A stretch of 64,000 nucleotides of DNA from Lamellibrachia satsuma (lineage: Eukaryota; Annelida; Polychaeta; Sabellida; Siboglinidae): positions 10,556,001-10,620,000 of the forward strand of contig BSQZ01000011.1 of NCBI GenBank assembly GCA_033239005.1, read 5' to 3'. The notes beneath the pieces were generated by a model, which did not search any database, was not told where the DNA came from, and saw only the letters and a list, made by a program, of their open reading frames with translations. Of this stretch, positions 12,933 to 26,080 are shown in pieces. Within the stretch, counting starts at the first letter, position 1, and each line of letters opens with the position of its first letter. A program made the position numbers and the translations under genes.

Positions 12933-15745
12933 CTAAAACACAGTTGCACAACTTATTAGTTGATGTATGCAAAATGTATTTTCAATGGCAACATTGTATT
13001 CCACAGTTGCAGTGATGGGTTATCAATAAGTGACATGTTTGTAATCACCACTAAGTGTAGGTAGACAAGCACTGAAGCAGTGCAGTTTTGTCAAATAAGT
13101 TCAAATTCCAGTAAGTAAACACTTCACATACAAACATATATTTATTTAAAGCATTCTTTGCTAAAACGTGCATTTGATTACTGTCTATGTATATGACTAT
13201 GTCATGACTCCATAAGCCAAGCATCTAAACAAGACATACGTTTAACTTTAAATTAATGCTGACACTAGCTATGCTATCTCAGACTTGGACATGTAATTAT
13301 TAATAATAATAAGTTAAATGTACAGCGATAGTCTAACATTTGAAAAAGCCACCATAACACATTTAATCATACAGCTTTGACTGTCTTGGGCATGGTCATG
13401 ATAGTGTACAACTTGTATTAAAAGCTAGGCCGTATTAAAATTTTACAGAAAATATTTAAAAATAACAACCGCTCCCATATCCAAAAAATGGAGGTTCGGT
13501 AAACAATAACTAGTATGGAATGAAAAACGCAACTGGATCATCCGGCCGAGAAAATATTGTGAAACTAGATTGTTGTCCGCCATAGCATGGAAATAAAACC
13601 ATAAAAATGTGTCCGCTGTCCGCGTTTAACAGGGACGTAAACCAGTCCGTACATTGAGAAACTGTCAGTACATAGCAGGTGTCCGCTGGTCAAAGGGTCC
13701 ACTGAAAGCAGGAACTACGTGTACCCATAAACGATCCTAGTATTGGATATTAATGAATGGTAGATGTATGCGAAATTATGTTAATCAATAAACTATTGTT
13801 GTTTTCATTGCTTAGTAAACTTTCAAACTGCTTATTCTACCACCGCCATTGTTCGCCTAAATTTTACATGCAGCCTTCATCTGTCGTGAATGTTGCAGTT
13901 CATAACATAGGTTTTTTTAGTATGAACCTGCGGCAGTTAAAATTCTTAGCGTCGATATTCCTGCTTCACACCAGGTAATAGTGTGCAGTCAGTTTGTGGC
14001 TGATTATGTGGACTACAACGCTCGATTCCCGATGGAATGAACACATTCCATAGCATGGGTCTTGTTGCAACTGTCTCACAAGACGTAAAGACATGCACCC
14101 CAATTGAAAGAGTTGCAGCTAGTTGCGAGGACCGAACTGTTGTCAGGCGTACACACATACCATTCTATCTAGGTGTGATGCAACATGTCCTACGGGGGCT
14201 TCACCCAGAACCATCAATCATAAAATGATTTATATGAATCCGAGTTATCTGACATGTATGTACTATACTCGCAAATTCGTATGTGCCCAAGCTAATCGAC
14301 AAGAAGTAACGGCAGTATTAACGTTCCATCAACTTCTCTGGCGGAAAGCCATATTGATCGTGACAAGAGAACCTCAGTAAAGTAACGTAATTAGGAATAA
14401 TCTATGAAAACGCTGCTGTTGATCACATTCGAACTGGTAAAGCCATCTTTCGTGCGGCCCGTACTTGTGGATGCCGGTCGGAATATCACGCTGCTCAATG
14501 GCCTTTCACTGCCAGGAACATAAACATTAGTCAAAGACAGCGTACCAGAGGATGACACTCTGTGACCTGCTAGTACCTGTATGAATTGTGCAAAGAAAAT
14601 AAGTTACGCCGCCTAAAATAAGTGTATAACCTAGATTTCGATTTGAAAAAGTGATCCTCTGCGACCTTGCACCACTCACTGTTATTATCAAAATTGGCAA
14701 CGTGCACTACTTGGATTTGGGTGGACTTTCGCTCTGGCAATGTAGACCCGCAGTATAAATTAAAAAGAATATCAATATTACCATTGCAATTTGTTTGGAG
14801 TAGAAAAATACCTTTTATATCAGCTCTTCTAAAATGTGGCTCGAATGGTCGATAGCAATTATTTGCAAGTAAGCTTAGAAGACGATGCTGACCATGATAT
14901 GATATTGAGGTTGACCCGTTTTTGGACAGATGAGGAACGGTTGGCGAAACGCTTTGTTGGTGACCGAAGGATAAAGTGTTATCCCCGTAGCCAACAACAG
15001 TTACTCTGGCGCCTGTGAGCGTCTTAAGCGTATTCAGGTGGTGCCGTTGGTCGTATTGAGGGGCGTCTCTGAATGACATGGCCACGCGTTGGGTACACAG
15101 TTCTCAGCATTTCGCATGATCTGTTTTGCCCCGTAAAAATTTTCGAAAAACGTTTTGTCACCATTGTTCGTCTAAGCGCGTCGGTCCATGGGATTTTGGG
15201 AGCTCCAAAACTGCTTCTATTTGGAACATTCCGAAACGAATTTTGGACAGCTTTTGTTGTGTGTTGTCTTATTTATATTTATTGTATATCCCAAAATACG
15301 TTCATGATGACGGTTTCGGAATGGTAAGATGTGTAGTAAACGTTGACAGATTTACACAAATTTAAAACGATTCCTTTGCGGAATTTACACGCCATTTTGA
15401 ATAATGTAACCTGTAAACTATTATATTTTATTTTCAGAAAATTAACGCGTGACAAGTTGTGTACATCATGTTACATTTCTATGTTATTTACGTGTGCTGG
15501 GGCCGCCGCCACCGCCGCCGCCGACTACATATAGTACTTACCAAATCAAATTCAAAATGTAGTCAACTCAATAACGACGAAGCAGGACATAGGAAGTTTG
15601 GATATGTGAAGTTTGAAAAATAAAATATTATGTCCTGACATAAGTCTTTGTGGACATTCGGCGATTATCCTCGACCAGAATTAAGTTGGTTTTAGAAACG
15701 CGCTTGAAAACGCCGGCGTGTAGCACTGTTACAAACAAAATTGCA
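12933..15745. other. Mostly non-coding; one unassigned long frame
   Basis: Nearly 3 kb without a recognisable gene. The longest frame is minus strand 14570-15085, 171 codons with ordinary composition and no simple repeat, starting MAMSFRDAPQYDQRH. I do not recognise it; it has no clear signal peptide, membrane segment or family motif. It could be an old mobile-element piece or chance. A GC-rich CCGCCGCCACCGCCGCC tract lies at 15502-15525. Confidence 0.3.
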
Positions 15746-15749
15746 TTGA

Positions 15750-17200
15750 TTTAACAAGAAGATTTAACAAGATTGCCATCCCAAACAACAAGTTCCAGAT
15801 GGCAAGTGGACAAGGAAGCCATTGGCTTATCGAGAGTCCAACAATTTTCTCATATATGTGTAGCCCGCCCTTATCAAATATCTATCAATTCTATTTTTAA
15901 ACATATTCACACTACTAGCATTAACGCAATCGTTTGGCAATTTGTTCCATTCATTTATCACCCTCTGTGAGAAAGAGTACTTTCTCATGTCCAACCTACA
16001 CTGCTCCTTAACTAATGCTGCTTTGTGTCCTCTGGTTCTACTGCCTTCTTTAAGTTAGAAGAACATATTCCTGTCAACATCCTCATAACCATTCACTATT
16101 ATAAACACTTCTATTTGGTCTCCTCTTAGTCTCCTGGTCTGTAGTGTTATCAAACCACATTGTAATAAGCGACTTTCGTAACTAAGGTCTCTCAATTCTG
16201 GAATAATTTTAGTTGCTCTTCGTTGTATTCTTTCTAGCTTGTCTATGCCCTTTTTACGATATGGCCTCCATGCTTGAATACAATATTCCAAATGTGGTCT
16301 AACTATTGCTTTGTACAGCTGTTTCTCCTTATACATGATAGTTCTCCTAATTAGCCCTAGAATTTGATTTCTTTTCGAAGCAGCAATCCCACACTGCTCC
16401 GAAACTTTCATGTCAGCACTAAATGTTACTCCTAAGTCCTTTTCTTGTGTGGTTCTACCTAGTACAGCATTCCCCATTTTATATTCTTCGTCCATGTTTC
16501 CATGCCCTATGTGTATACATTTACACTCCCCAAAATTAAATAACATTTGCAATTTTTCTTACCATTTAACTAATTTATCTAGATCATCCTGTAAACTTTG
16601 TTTATCTGTATCATTAGTAATCTTTCTGAATACTTCTTTGTCATCTGCAAATTTGAGTACTTTGCTAGATATGTCATCTTCCAAATCATTTAAATATATC
16701 AAAAAACAGTATAGGGCCTAATACTGATCCCTGTGGTACCCCACTCAAAACCGATTTCTAGTTTGAAATCTCACCGTCCACTATTACTATCTGTCTTCTG
16801 TGTGTAAGCCACTTTTCTATCCAGTTGAATACATCATTACCTATGACATGGGCTTTTAGTTTAAGTAACAATCTTTGATGTGGCACTTTATCGAAAGCTT
16901 TCTGAAAATCTAAGTAGACAACATCCACTGGTGACACGTCATGTACCTACTTTGAAATTTGTTCAAAAAAACATAAGAGATTAGTTAGACATGACCACAC
17001 TTTTAGGAACCAATGTTGAGATGTATTTATTAATTTATGTTTTACAAGGAATTCCACCATGTTGTCTCTAATTAATGTTTCGAGTAATTTACATACAACT
17101 GATGTTAAACTCACTGTTCTGTAATTTTCTGGTTTGTTCCTCGATTCCTTCTTGGTTGTGGTTTCTTTGCTTTCAACATTTTCAAGAGCTAATGCATTAT
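15750..17200 (-). pseudogene. 5'-truncated CR1 copy, same family as the 51.9-56.8 kb element
   Basis: The minus strand matches the second half of the near-intact CR1 ORF2 closely. Near 17100 it reads NKPENYRTVSLTS, then the reverse transcriptase core in broken frames, and at 16055-16552 one open stretch with EKDLGVTFSADMKVSEQCG, YRKKGIDKLERIQRRATK and LRGDQIEVF. The 3' UTR is conserved (ATAAGCCAATGGCTTCCTTG) and ends at about 15750 with the family's AAATCTTGTT-type tail. The 5' end fades near 17200, inside the reverse transcriptase, as expected from incomplete reverse transcription. Confidence 0.9.
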
Positions 17201-17470
17201 TTAATTGTACGCTTTAAAGTTTGCTATATTCATGCTACACGCAGTTTACACAATTTGTTAAAGTTACAATGCAGAATACATAAGGGGATGCCTTTGTCAT
17301 CTGGTATTTTTGTTTGTATTCATTGCATGAACACGCCGGCGTTGTTTAGTCCTCGTAACGATTAATATATGCAAAATCGCATTGAGGAATATGCAACCGT
17401 TAACGTTGTTTGAAAACACCACTATTTTGTGTTCATGTTTGTAGTTACAAGAAAGGTTTTGCATTTACAG

Positions 17471-17590
17471 GGATCTGCTTTAAAGCAAAGTCATATTTAT
17501 TTGTTTACAGGGATCTGCTTTAAAGCAAAGTCATATTTATTTGTTTACAGGGATCTGCTTTAAAGCAAAGTCATATTTATTAGTTTGCAC
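17471..17590 (+). repeat. 40-bp tandem repeat, three copies
   Basis: Units start at 17471, 17511 and 17551 with GGATCTGCTTTAAAGCAAAG and the first two end TTGTTTACAG. The third decays after TTAT. The TTTACAG|GGATCT junction resembles a splice acceptor, so the array sets repeated acceptor-like sites just upstream of the exon at 17668. Confidence 0.95.
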
Positions 17591-17667
17591 AAATTACCGC
17601 AGCTTAAATATTTCTGATGTGGAATTAGCAGGAGTTTTCTTAATATTAGTGTTTGTAATCATTGTAG

Positions 17668-19285
17668 AATGCGTGTTTGGTCCTGCTGCTGGTGGCGGTG
17701 AGCGTGGACTACATCAATGGTACCAGCTGCAAATCTAACTCGGACTGCACTGGCGACAATAACTTTTGCTTCATGTATGACCAGTGTGATGAGGGATGGT
17801 GTCAATGCAATAAGGGTTACGAAAATAAAAATGGGAATTGTGTTGAAGGTGAGTTGTTTTATGAACGTTTAGTTACAAGTACATACAACGATACGTCGAT
17901 ATTGGAGAATAGTTGCACTCGCTACGTTCCTTATTTCAGTTCTTCTTGATCATGCTTTCTTGATCAGTTTATTGTATTGCTTGAATATGTCATTGTATGT
18001 GTAATATACCGTATAGTATGTGATGCTTTAATTAACAAAAAGAATATATCGTATCATGAGTATACTATACTAACCAAAGTACTAAATTATTACTAGATCA
18101 AACTCGTTGTATTCCGCATAAGTCGACGCAGCCGTGCCACTAATGCAACCGATGGGCACAGTACTAGATACAGAACATTGTACTTGGGGTTGTTGAGTTG
18201 ACGGATGCCGATGTTACCATAGGCGAGTCGACTTTTGGTCTCTTGTGATTCAGTGTTATTTCTTTCCGTAGAACCGTCATTGCTTAGCAAATGTGTCAAC
18301 AAATGTTAACCCTTTCGTTTTAGAACCTACCAGAACGAAGGCAGGTGGATCTTGTAAATATAACAGTGACTGCGAGAGTTCGAATTGCGACACGTGCCCA
18401 GGCTCCAAAGACACAAACGAAATATGTCTGTCTGGTAAGTCACCAGCTTCAAACGAACAGTGTTTTTGTTACGTTAAATACTATTGAATCTAAATAAAAA
18501 ATAACATTATAGTCTCGGAGGGATTAATATACATTTAAAATGTTTCTATTTGAAAAATCGTGTTGGCTAAGAGAAAATTAATATGTGACGGCATTGATAA
18601 AAAGGATGTGGTGTCTAAATTCGAGTGGAAATATTACGTAAGACCAGTCCGACTGCCATTCAAGTACATTGAGAAAAATAACGGTTGGCTTGCCGAAAGG
18701 AAATAATATAGATAAATTCCTTTGTTGCGTGTTCGTTGTCGGTTGAGAGACGTTTGTGTTGTTGTGTCTGCCAGAGAGAGGACTCGTGTTTCTTGTCGAT
18801 GACCTTCGTGAGTCATCATTAGCAGTTTATCTGATGATGTTTTTCGGAATGTTGGTGTGGCTGCCAAAATTACTTAAAATACAGTATTTCAGGGCGAATA
18901 GACACTTATGAGAAATAAACTAAAATACTTACATCCCTTAGTATACTAACCGTGTGACTGACTATCTCTGAAAGGTGTGTTTTTCAAAGCTTGTCCAGCT
19001 CACGTACAGTGGTTTTTCGACTGTGAGATAATACATTGTATCTTGCGTTTCGTCAATATCTTTAGTTTTTGGTTCATGTTATTTGTAGCTGACATAATTG
19101 CCATAAACGGCTGAACCGAGTAGAGCCTATGCTGGTGATAGGCCGAAACGAGTGTTTTGTCATAGTGGCGGTAACATTATTACATCGTATTAATCCCTGT
19201 TTCACTAGGAGCCAGTCAACTGTCAGTGAGCCTACTGGCGCTCGGTGGTCTGCTTGTGACCGCCGTTCTCACCAAGTTCTACTGA
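17668..19285 (+). CDS. Small anchored extracellular protein with two EB/EGF-like modules (three exons; first exon not found)
   Basis: Three exons join with consistent phases. Exon a, 17668-17848, follows acceptor ATCATTGTAG and ends before donor GTGAGT. It starts inside a hydrophobic signal-peptide core (LVLLLVAVSV) and encodes a Cys-rich module with SDCTGDNNFC and GWCQCNKGY, typical of EB or EGF-like folds. Exon b, 18324-18434, runs from TCGTTTTAG to GTAAGT. It is a phase 1-1 exon with five more cysteines (GGSCKYNSDC, CDTCPGS). Exon c, 19209-19285, follows TTTCACTAG and encodes ASQLSVSLLALGGLLVTAV, four more residues and TGA. That tail is hydrophobic with almost no cytoplasmic part, which suggests a GPI-anchor signal or a C-terminal membrane anchor. 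An in-frame stop at 17665 means the start codon must lie in an upstream exon, not identified. AATAAA occurs at 19447-19452 and 19945-19950. Exons and phases are seen; cell-surface location is inferred; no specific function is claimed. Confidence 0.7.
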
Positions 19286-19446
19286 GCGTCCGGAGCCTGA
19301 CAAGACAGTAATGACCGAGAGATAAGATCGACCAATAGTATCTCTGACACCATTTTAGCATCACCACATTTAAATTGCTACACGTTAGCACTGTGTACAC
19401 CTTCTGTTCGAACATTTTATATAAATTCCAGTGTATCGCATCTGTC

Positions 19447-19452
19447 AATAAA
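19447..19452 (+). terminator. Possible polyadenylation signal
   Basis: AATAAA 162 bases after the stop codon of the three-exon gene. A second AATAAA at 19945-19950 is an alternative. No GU-rich element was assessed. Confidence 0.35.
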
Positions 19453-20462
19453 AAAACTTATGACGTATTTGTAAGAATCATCTCAATTGGCTTTTTATAG
19501 ATGCAATTCCAATTCCAAAAGTAAGTTAGTTCTAAAATAAGTTAATGTGTTGCTGCTTATTCAAATCCTACTAATTATTTCTGAAAGTGTTTGTCGTTTC
19601 GGCCAGTTTTCATATAGTGTGTTCCACTTGTATTGCACGCACTTAACAAACTATTAGATTGGAAAGAGTTCCTGGTTATTATTTTTAATGTGTTATCATT
19701 GTGTGCATGTGTGACAGAGCAAGCCGCCATATTTGATGTTTCGCTAGGGATGTGTTACACTAGTGTGGACAGTTAAATGTAAAATTAAATGTATTTGTCT
19801 TGTACATGTACGTTTGGTCATTATATTTTACAGTAAACATGTTTTGTAATGCCGTTTTTTATCGGATGCATTTGCACAAAGATGTTTGCTTATCAATGAA
19901 TCAGTTGAATTGTGTTGATGTATTTTTAGTGCACCTGTGCTTTTAATAAATGGAATCAATCAATCTTCGCTATTGTGTTTTACAATTTTTATTTTGGCCA
20001 CATTGTTGCCTTGCAGTTGTCAGAGACCGTGCACATGAGATTTGTATGCGTAGATTCCAGATTACCTGTCTGCCCGTGGCTATTCTCGCCAACTCAAGGA
20101 CGGGTGTATCTCTGTTTCATTGATCCGCCATTGTTGCATTACAATAGTACAGTCTTCATGTCCTAGCAACACTTAGCTATCGCATTACTAAAGCCTAAGG
20201 GCAACGCCGTCCACCTTCATGTGTGAAAGCAGACCCAGTTGCACTGCTAAGACGCAATGTATCGTGGAACTACACTCGCCCCGCTATAGTTACCACGTTA
20301 TTCACCACTGTATATCTTAAATTATGTATTAAGTCTATCTATTATTTGAATCGGTGATATGTATAATAGTAACAATACACCTGGGGTATTTCTACTTGGA
20401 GAAGGCGTTGTGAGGGCAATTCATCGTCGACATCCCTCCCTCATAGTTATAACATGACACAT
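19453..20462. other. No gene recognised
   Basis: Probable 3' UTR or intergenic DNA of the preceding gene. Only short frames are present. Confidence 0.4.
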
Positions 20463-21006
<544 letters not shown>

Positions 21007-21470
21007 TAAGCGACTTAATAAGCATACAGTCTCCATGTTTTTATAGCTGTCTTTGGGTTAAATATAAGTATCAAATCTATGATAATTATTAATATAGTTT
21101 TTGTTTTAGCATTAATCCAGTTTTTGTTAGCAAACTTTAAATGTAATGCTTCCTGCAATTTACTGACAATGTGGAAACATTATTTCGACACATATATTCA
21201 ATACTTGAATCTACACTGGCAAACACATCAAGTCATAATTATATTATTCATAAAAACGTTTGTTAATAAATCTGATGTACCCTTATAGTTGCGACAGTAA
21301 ACGTAACTGTCAACGTAAACTGTCAGCATCGCAGTGTCACGCAGTGCGCTTCTCACGCATGCACATCTCATTCAAAACCAGTTAACCCCGCCCAAATTAT
21401 GGTAATTACCCGGAGGCCGCCTATAAAAAAATTACGCCGACGGGTATATTTTCGGTACGGTCAGTTGGAA

Positions 21471-21910
21471 AGCTAGACTCGATTATCCAGTCTCCGTGCT
21501 GTGGCGCCACCGTTTGTTGCACGCATCATCGCCTGGACACAAAATGTACTTTCATTGTGACGGAAATTGTGTATGCACCCAGATTTTGGGTGCATAAATA
21601 ATTAGCTAATTACGATGTCATGCGGGAATTTGGCTAATTTGTAAAATAAGAGTGAACTTTTATCAGTTATACGATGCAATGCTTATTAACTTTAAAATGT
21701 CAGACTGAAAAGTTAAATCAGGCAAAAAATGTTGTGTAGAATCTCGATAATGACGCCGATTGGCTGATAGCGCTTCACAGGAACGCCTACACAAAATTTA
21801 CTGGTGGCAGTGGGTAACAACGAGACCACGCCTCTGAGGCCAGACTCTCTTCTCGACGAGTTCACGAAGACGAGCGAGAGCCGGATAAGCGAGACTACTA
21901 GAAAGCACGA
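21471..21910. repeat. Dispersed repeat Q, copy 1
   Basis: Two blocks match 30594-30720 and 31090-31165 in the same order and orientation. Block one shares CTCGATTATCCA and GTGGCGCCACCGTTTGT; block two shares CGACGAGTTCACG and GGATAAGCGAGAC. At 30.6 kb the repeat adjoins an integrase-like remnant on the minus strand, so Q may be the 5' flank of that element. Confidence 0.55.
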
Positions 21911-22303
21911 GGAAAACCTTCCAGTGACGTCACAATTGGTCACCCCAAAGGAAAGCTGTCTCGTGGTACCAATATCATCGAGACAGCGGGTGTTGGTATC
22001 CGACAACTCACCATTGAAAAAGTAAAACAGGCTACTTCTTAAATAGTACGTTCGAAGCGATTCATACTTCATCCCCTGGAAGACCTGTTTATTGGGACAT
22101 CAACTCCACTTTTCTTGGAAGCATTCAGCCATGCCGCAATTACTGCACTTGGTGTTTACGTGTTAAGCTCCGCCTACTCTGTGGATTTTACACTTGTTTA
22201 ATTGCTACATTTTAACTATATGTAGAATGTTTAATTTGTAAGCGGCGATGTAAGAATTATTTAATTACATAGGAATCAAACTGTTGTAATCGTGATTTTT
22301 CAG

Positions 22304-22392
22304 GATCGGAAATCGGAAAGATCGATAAAAAGAAGCCGAAGGAGTCGGCTTTGCCTTTGAAGGCAATTTTGCCATCTGCTTTTATTCCATAA
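22304..22392 (+). CDS. Candidate isolated terminal exon (basic, LPxK motif)
   Basis: A good acceptor (GTGATTTTTCAG) is followed by 89 bases: two bases completing a codon, then 28 codons reading SEIGKIDKKKPKESALPLKA and eight more residues, then TAA. The spacing of the Lys-rich stretch and LPxK box is vaguely like the end of a beta-thymosin, but key residues differ and no partner exon is visible. It could be chance. An unassigned 115-codon minus-strand frame lies at 22609-22956. Confidence 0.25.
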
Positions 22393-23559
22393 ATTCAGAC
22401 TAATCATTTGTGTAATGTAAACAATAATCATCCATGCATTATACTAGTAAAACGTGTGACACATTGATTTCTGGTATCCTCCGCTTTTTGTCAGTTGATT
22501 CAAATGCAATTAACGTGCATTTCCGTTTTAGTAATCTATTATAGTTTTTCGTCCCAACATCGTGTATCGCCCAATTCCGCGGCAACTCAGTATTCTATCC
22601 ACTACCGTTTATCTCCTTGACCTTGGGTCAGAGTTTATGCTGACCTGGCAGGAGCAATTCTTTATGCACCTCAGTAAATGTTTTAGGTGAATACCATGTG
22701 GAATATACACTTCCCGTACGTCGTCGTGAATGACAAAGTGGATGGCGTTAGGCAAATCATGTATACATTTTTTGCGTACATAACCCCCCGTCAGACTCAT
22801 GTATACATGATTACGCGTTTCTTTGGCATATATATGTTCATAATATGAGTGTAATGTTGAGTACAGCTGCTCCACTAATATAAACCGTTTACACATTTTA
22901 CGTGACAAATTCTCATACATGATTAGATGTGTCTTTTGGATTAAATAATGAACCAATCACAAAATAATTGGATAACATAACGCAAATCATTATACTAAGC
23001 ATACGTTTATATGACTTAATACGTAGGCACAAGAACTGTGTATGTTATTCATAATCTCAGGTGAAGCTTGCATAGTTTCTTATAACTTATAAATCAAGAG
23101 TTTTAATGCTCAAAACCGTCATTGCCACGAAAGGAACTGCATTTTTAAATGACACAGAGTAAAACTAGTTGATAATTGCATGCTAGTCAACAGAGATGGA
23201 GTATTCGTGTGTAATCGTCGACAACTTTCATACTCGAACTGAATTATATTGGTCAAAAAGGCCTTGTAATCTAATTCGATTACATTGCCAAAATAATCGT
23301 AATCATGATCAGGGTTTTTTAAGGTTCAGCTCACTCACAGGGCAACGTTTCTCAAGGCCACGGGCAAACATGTTTTTCTTTTATCAGGCGCATTATCGAG
23401 CACAATATACACAACACAATATTTTTTATTTACTTTTGAATTTCGCACGGGCATTGAGGGTTTTCACACGGGCAAATTGCCCGTATGAAAGGCCATAAAA
23501 AAACCTGGTCATGATTACACTCGCAATTACAATTTTTCATGTGCGTATGTCTGTTTCCC
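22393..23559. other. No gene recognised
   Basis: AT-rich sequence. The minus-strand frame 22609-22956 (115 codons, six cysteines, no signal peptide) is unlike any family I know, has no splice context, and is listed only for completeness. Confidence 0.4.
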
Positions 23560-23966
23560 AGGTCCCAATACAATATCTGTTTCCCAGGTCCCACTATAAT
23601 GTATGTTTCCCAGGTCCCACTACAATGTCTGTTTCCCAGGTCCCACTACAATGTATGTTTCCCAGGTCCCACTACAATGTATGTTTCCCAGGTCCCACTA
23701 CAATGTCTGTTTCCCAGGTCCCACTACAATATCTGTTTCCCAGGTCCTACTACAATGTATGTTTCCCAGATCCCACTACAATGTATGTTTCCCAGGTCCT
23801 ACTACAATGTATGTTTCCCAGGTCCCACTACAATGTCTGTTTCCCAGGTCCCACTACAATATCTGTTTCCCAGGTCCTACTACAATGTATGTTTCCCAGA
23901 TCCCACTACAATGTATGTTTCCAATGTCCAACTACAATGTATGTTTCCCAGGTCCCACTACAATGC
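23560..23966. repeat. 26-bp minisatellite, about 15 copies
   Basis: The unit is GTTTCCCAGGTCCCACTACA plus ATGTCT or ATGTAT. Because 26 is not a multiple of three and the unit has no stop in any forward frame, all three frames stay open through the array (23511-23996, 23539-24021, 23603-24031) and encode the same 26-residue cycle (FPRSHYNVCFPGPTTMSVSQ and six more). I treat this as a property of the repeat, not a gene. Confidence 0.95.
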
Positions 23967-24147
23967 AAGCAGCTTTTCTCTTCATTTTGTATCTAATGTA
24001 TGCACCGAGAGTGTATTTTAATAGTGTTTGATTTCATCTTGAATAACATTGATTAGAATGATAACATGAGGGTTTTTATTTATTTCATCGTGCCAATTAT
24101 ATTCTTGAATGTAATCATACTTGTAATCATAATTGCGATTTGTGATG

Positions 24148-24151
24148 TGTG

Positions 24152-24241
<90 letters not shown>

Positions 24242-24470
24242 CGTGCATGTATGTATATATGTATGCGTGCATATATGCATGCATGCATGTATGCATGCGT
24301 GCGTGCGTGCGTGCGTGCATGCATGCGTGCATGTATGTATGCATGTATGTATGCATGTATACGTGCATGCATGTATGCATGTATGTATGCATGTATGTAT
24401 ATGTGTATGCATGTATGTATGTATGTATGCATGTATGTATGTATGCATGTAAGCATGTATATATGCGTGC
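24148..24470. repeat. (TG)n followed by TGCA/TGTA/TGCG tetranucleotide array
   Basis: Pure TG to about 24238, then mixed ATGT, ATGC and GTGC tetranucleotides to about 24470. Alternating purine-pyrimidine throughout. It directly abuts repeat R copy 3. Confidence 0.95.
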
Positions 24471-24477
24471 ATAAATA

Positions 24478-25600
24478 CAAATGTCTACAGCATATAACTG
24501 CTGCGCCTGTAACACAAGAGAACCTCAAATAATTCCTCTCGGATCTTCTGGGTTTCATTTTTCAGGACAGAGCTAAACTGTTCTTTCTTTGATATGTCAC
24601 AGGCCTCATCGGCGCTGGTGGAACTCTCGCAGTGTCTCGACAACTATTTTTAACTTTATGAAAAATCCGGCCGAATAAAGGAGGGTGCCCAGGCACCTGG
24701 TGGACACCCCTGGATCCGCCGATGTGTTAAGTTGGTCTGAACAGTGCGTGCAGAACGCGTTATGCACGAGCGACGTCGAATACAGAGTAGCATTGGCATG
24801 CATTCATTGCGTGCGTGCGTACGTGCGTGCGTGCGTGCGGATCGACGCGCCGGATCGAGGCGCTTACTGAGAAACTCATGAGTCGACGAGTTTCACGGCA
24901 ATCGTATTTTTAATCATATATCTATCGTAATCGTAGACATTATTGCTGGGCAGCAATTATGCACAACATTGTAGCGCCGAAACCATTTACAAGTTAGCAC
25001 CTGGATTTGTATGTAATTATATCGTCACAATATGCCTACACTGGTCCTGTCGAAGTTGCTTATGTGACTGATATGTACGTCCCTTCATGCTGCATATTTG
25101 GGTAACTGGGTTATGCTCCCAATTTTGGACAAGGACGATCAAGAACACGCACAAACACGAGTTCGCTTTGTCCAGGGTATGTGGTTGAAATGCCATACAT
25201 TATGAGGACATGACAGTTTTCTAGCGTGTTGGAGGACCCTTTTCCACACATGCATGCATATGTAGAATATGCGAATACAGTTTGATAAAAGAAGTACAGT
25301 TCGCTCTCTAAATGTGGTATGTTTTACAGCTACGATACAATACAAATACATTGTACTGACAGCACCTGGCGCCATATATGCCAACTTCCCATTTTTATGT
25401 TTGCGTAATCGTTTACTAAAACGCTGAGTCGCGTCTTCATGAAACGAGTTGCTTATTCATAGTTCAACATGAAGTAAAATTTTCATAATATGAAATATAA
25501 ATATGTTCTTATTATTTACATGTGGCAGATGTTCCGGTGGTCACATTATCGTGGACAATCGATGTCAATACCTAACATTAACAACACAAAATGGGAAAGC
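24478..25600. repeat. Dispersed repeat R, copy 3 (partial)
   Basis: Matches the left half of repeat R from AAATGTCTACAGCATATA onward, keeping the block missing from copy 2 (CACCTGGTGGACACCCCTGG). It is colinear to about 25235, then diverges, with a last matching block at 25505-25570 (GGTGGTCACATTATCGTGGA). It is immediately preceded by a simple repeat, as at a truncation or slippage point. Confidence 0.7.
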
Positions 25601-25936
25601 ACTTTTTTAGAACACAACGTTAGATACACTGGAAGAGGCCAGGCCAAGCACACCCCCCCTCCTCCCGTATCTATTTCGGCCAACAATTAGTGCAGTTGTC
25701 TCCCAAACGGTACAAACCAATTTGATTTAGTTCGCCAATTTTATTTAGTTCGCTATATTATTATATCAAATTGAACAGCTTTAACATAAGTAATTTAACT
25801 AATCCAAAATATGAAATAACAATTTAGATGTCACTTATATATTGTTATAAGTGGTGTTATTGATTCAAGCCTGCGAAAATATGGCATGCGCTATTTTTGT
25901 AAACGCAATTTGTTGATAAATTTGCCACATTGTTAA

Positions 25937-26001
25937 CGTGTGTGTGCGTGTGCGTGCGCGTGTGCGTGCGCGTGCGCGTGCGCGCACTCGTGTGGTGTTT
26001 C

Positions 26002-26036
<35 letters not shown>

Positions 26037-26080
26037 GTGTTTGCGTGCGTGCGTGCGTGCATGCGTGCGTGCGTGCGTGT
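25937..26080. repeat. GTGTGC/GCGTGC microsatellite
   Basis: GTGC, GCGT and TG repeats with short interruptions. It sits on the 3' side of the Cys-rich pseudogene; a similar array at 43750-43885 holds the same place beside the paralogue at 44.2 kb, so it belongs to the duplicated segment. Confidence 0.95.

Noticed and set aside
14570..15085. 171-codon minus-strand frame
   Set aside because: Not called as a gene: no recognised motif, no splice context and no conserved copy; left as unassigned.
23511..24031. Repetitive 160-residue proteins in three frames
   Set aside because: The 26-bp satellite explains all three frames at once; no signal peptide or splice support.
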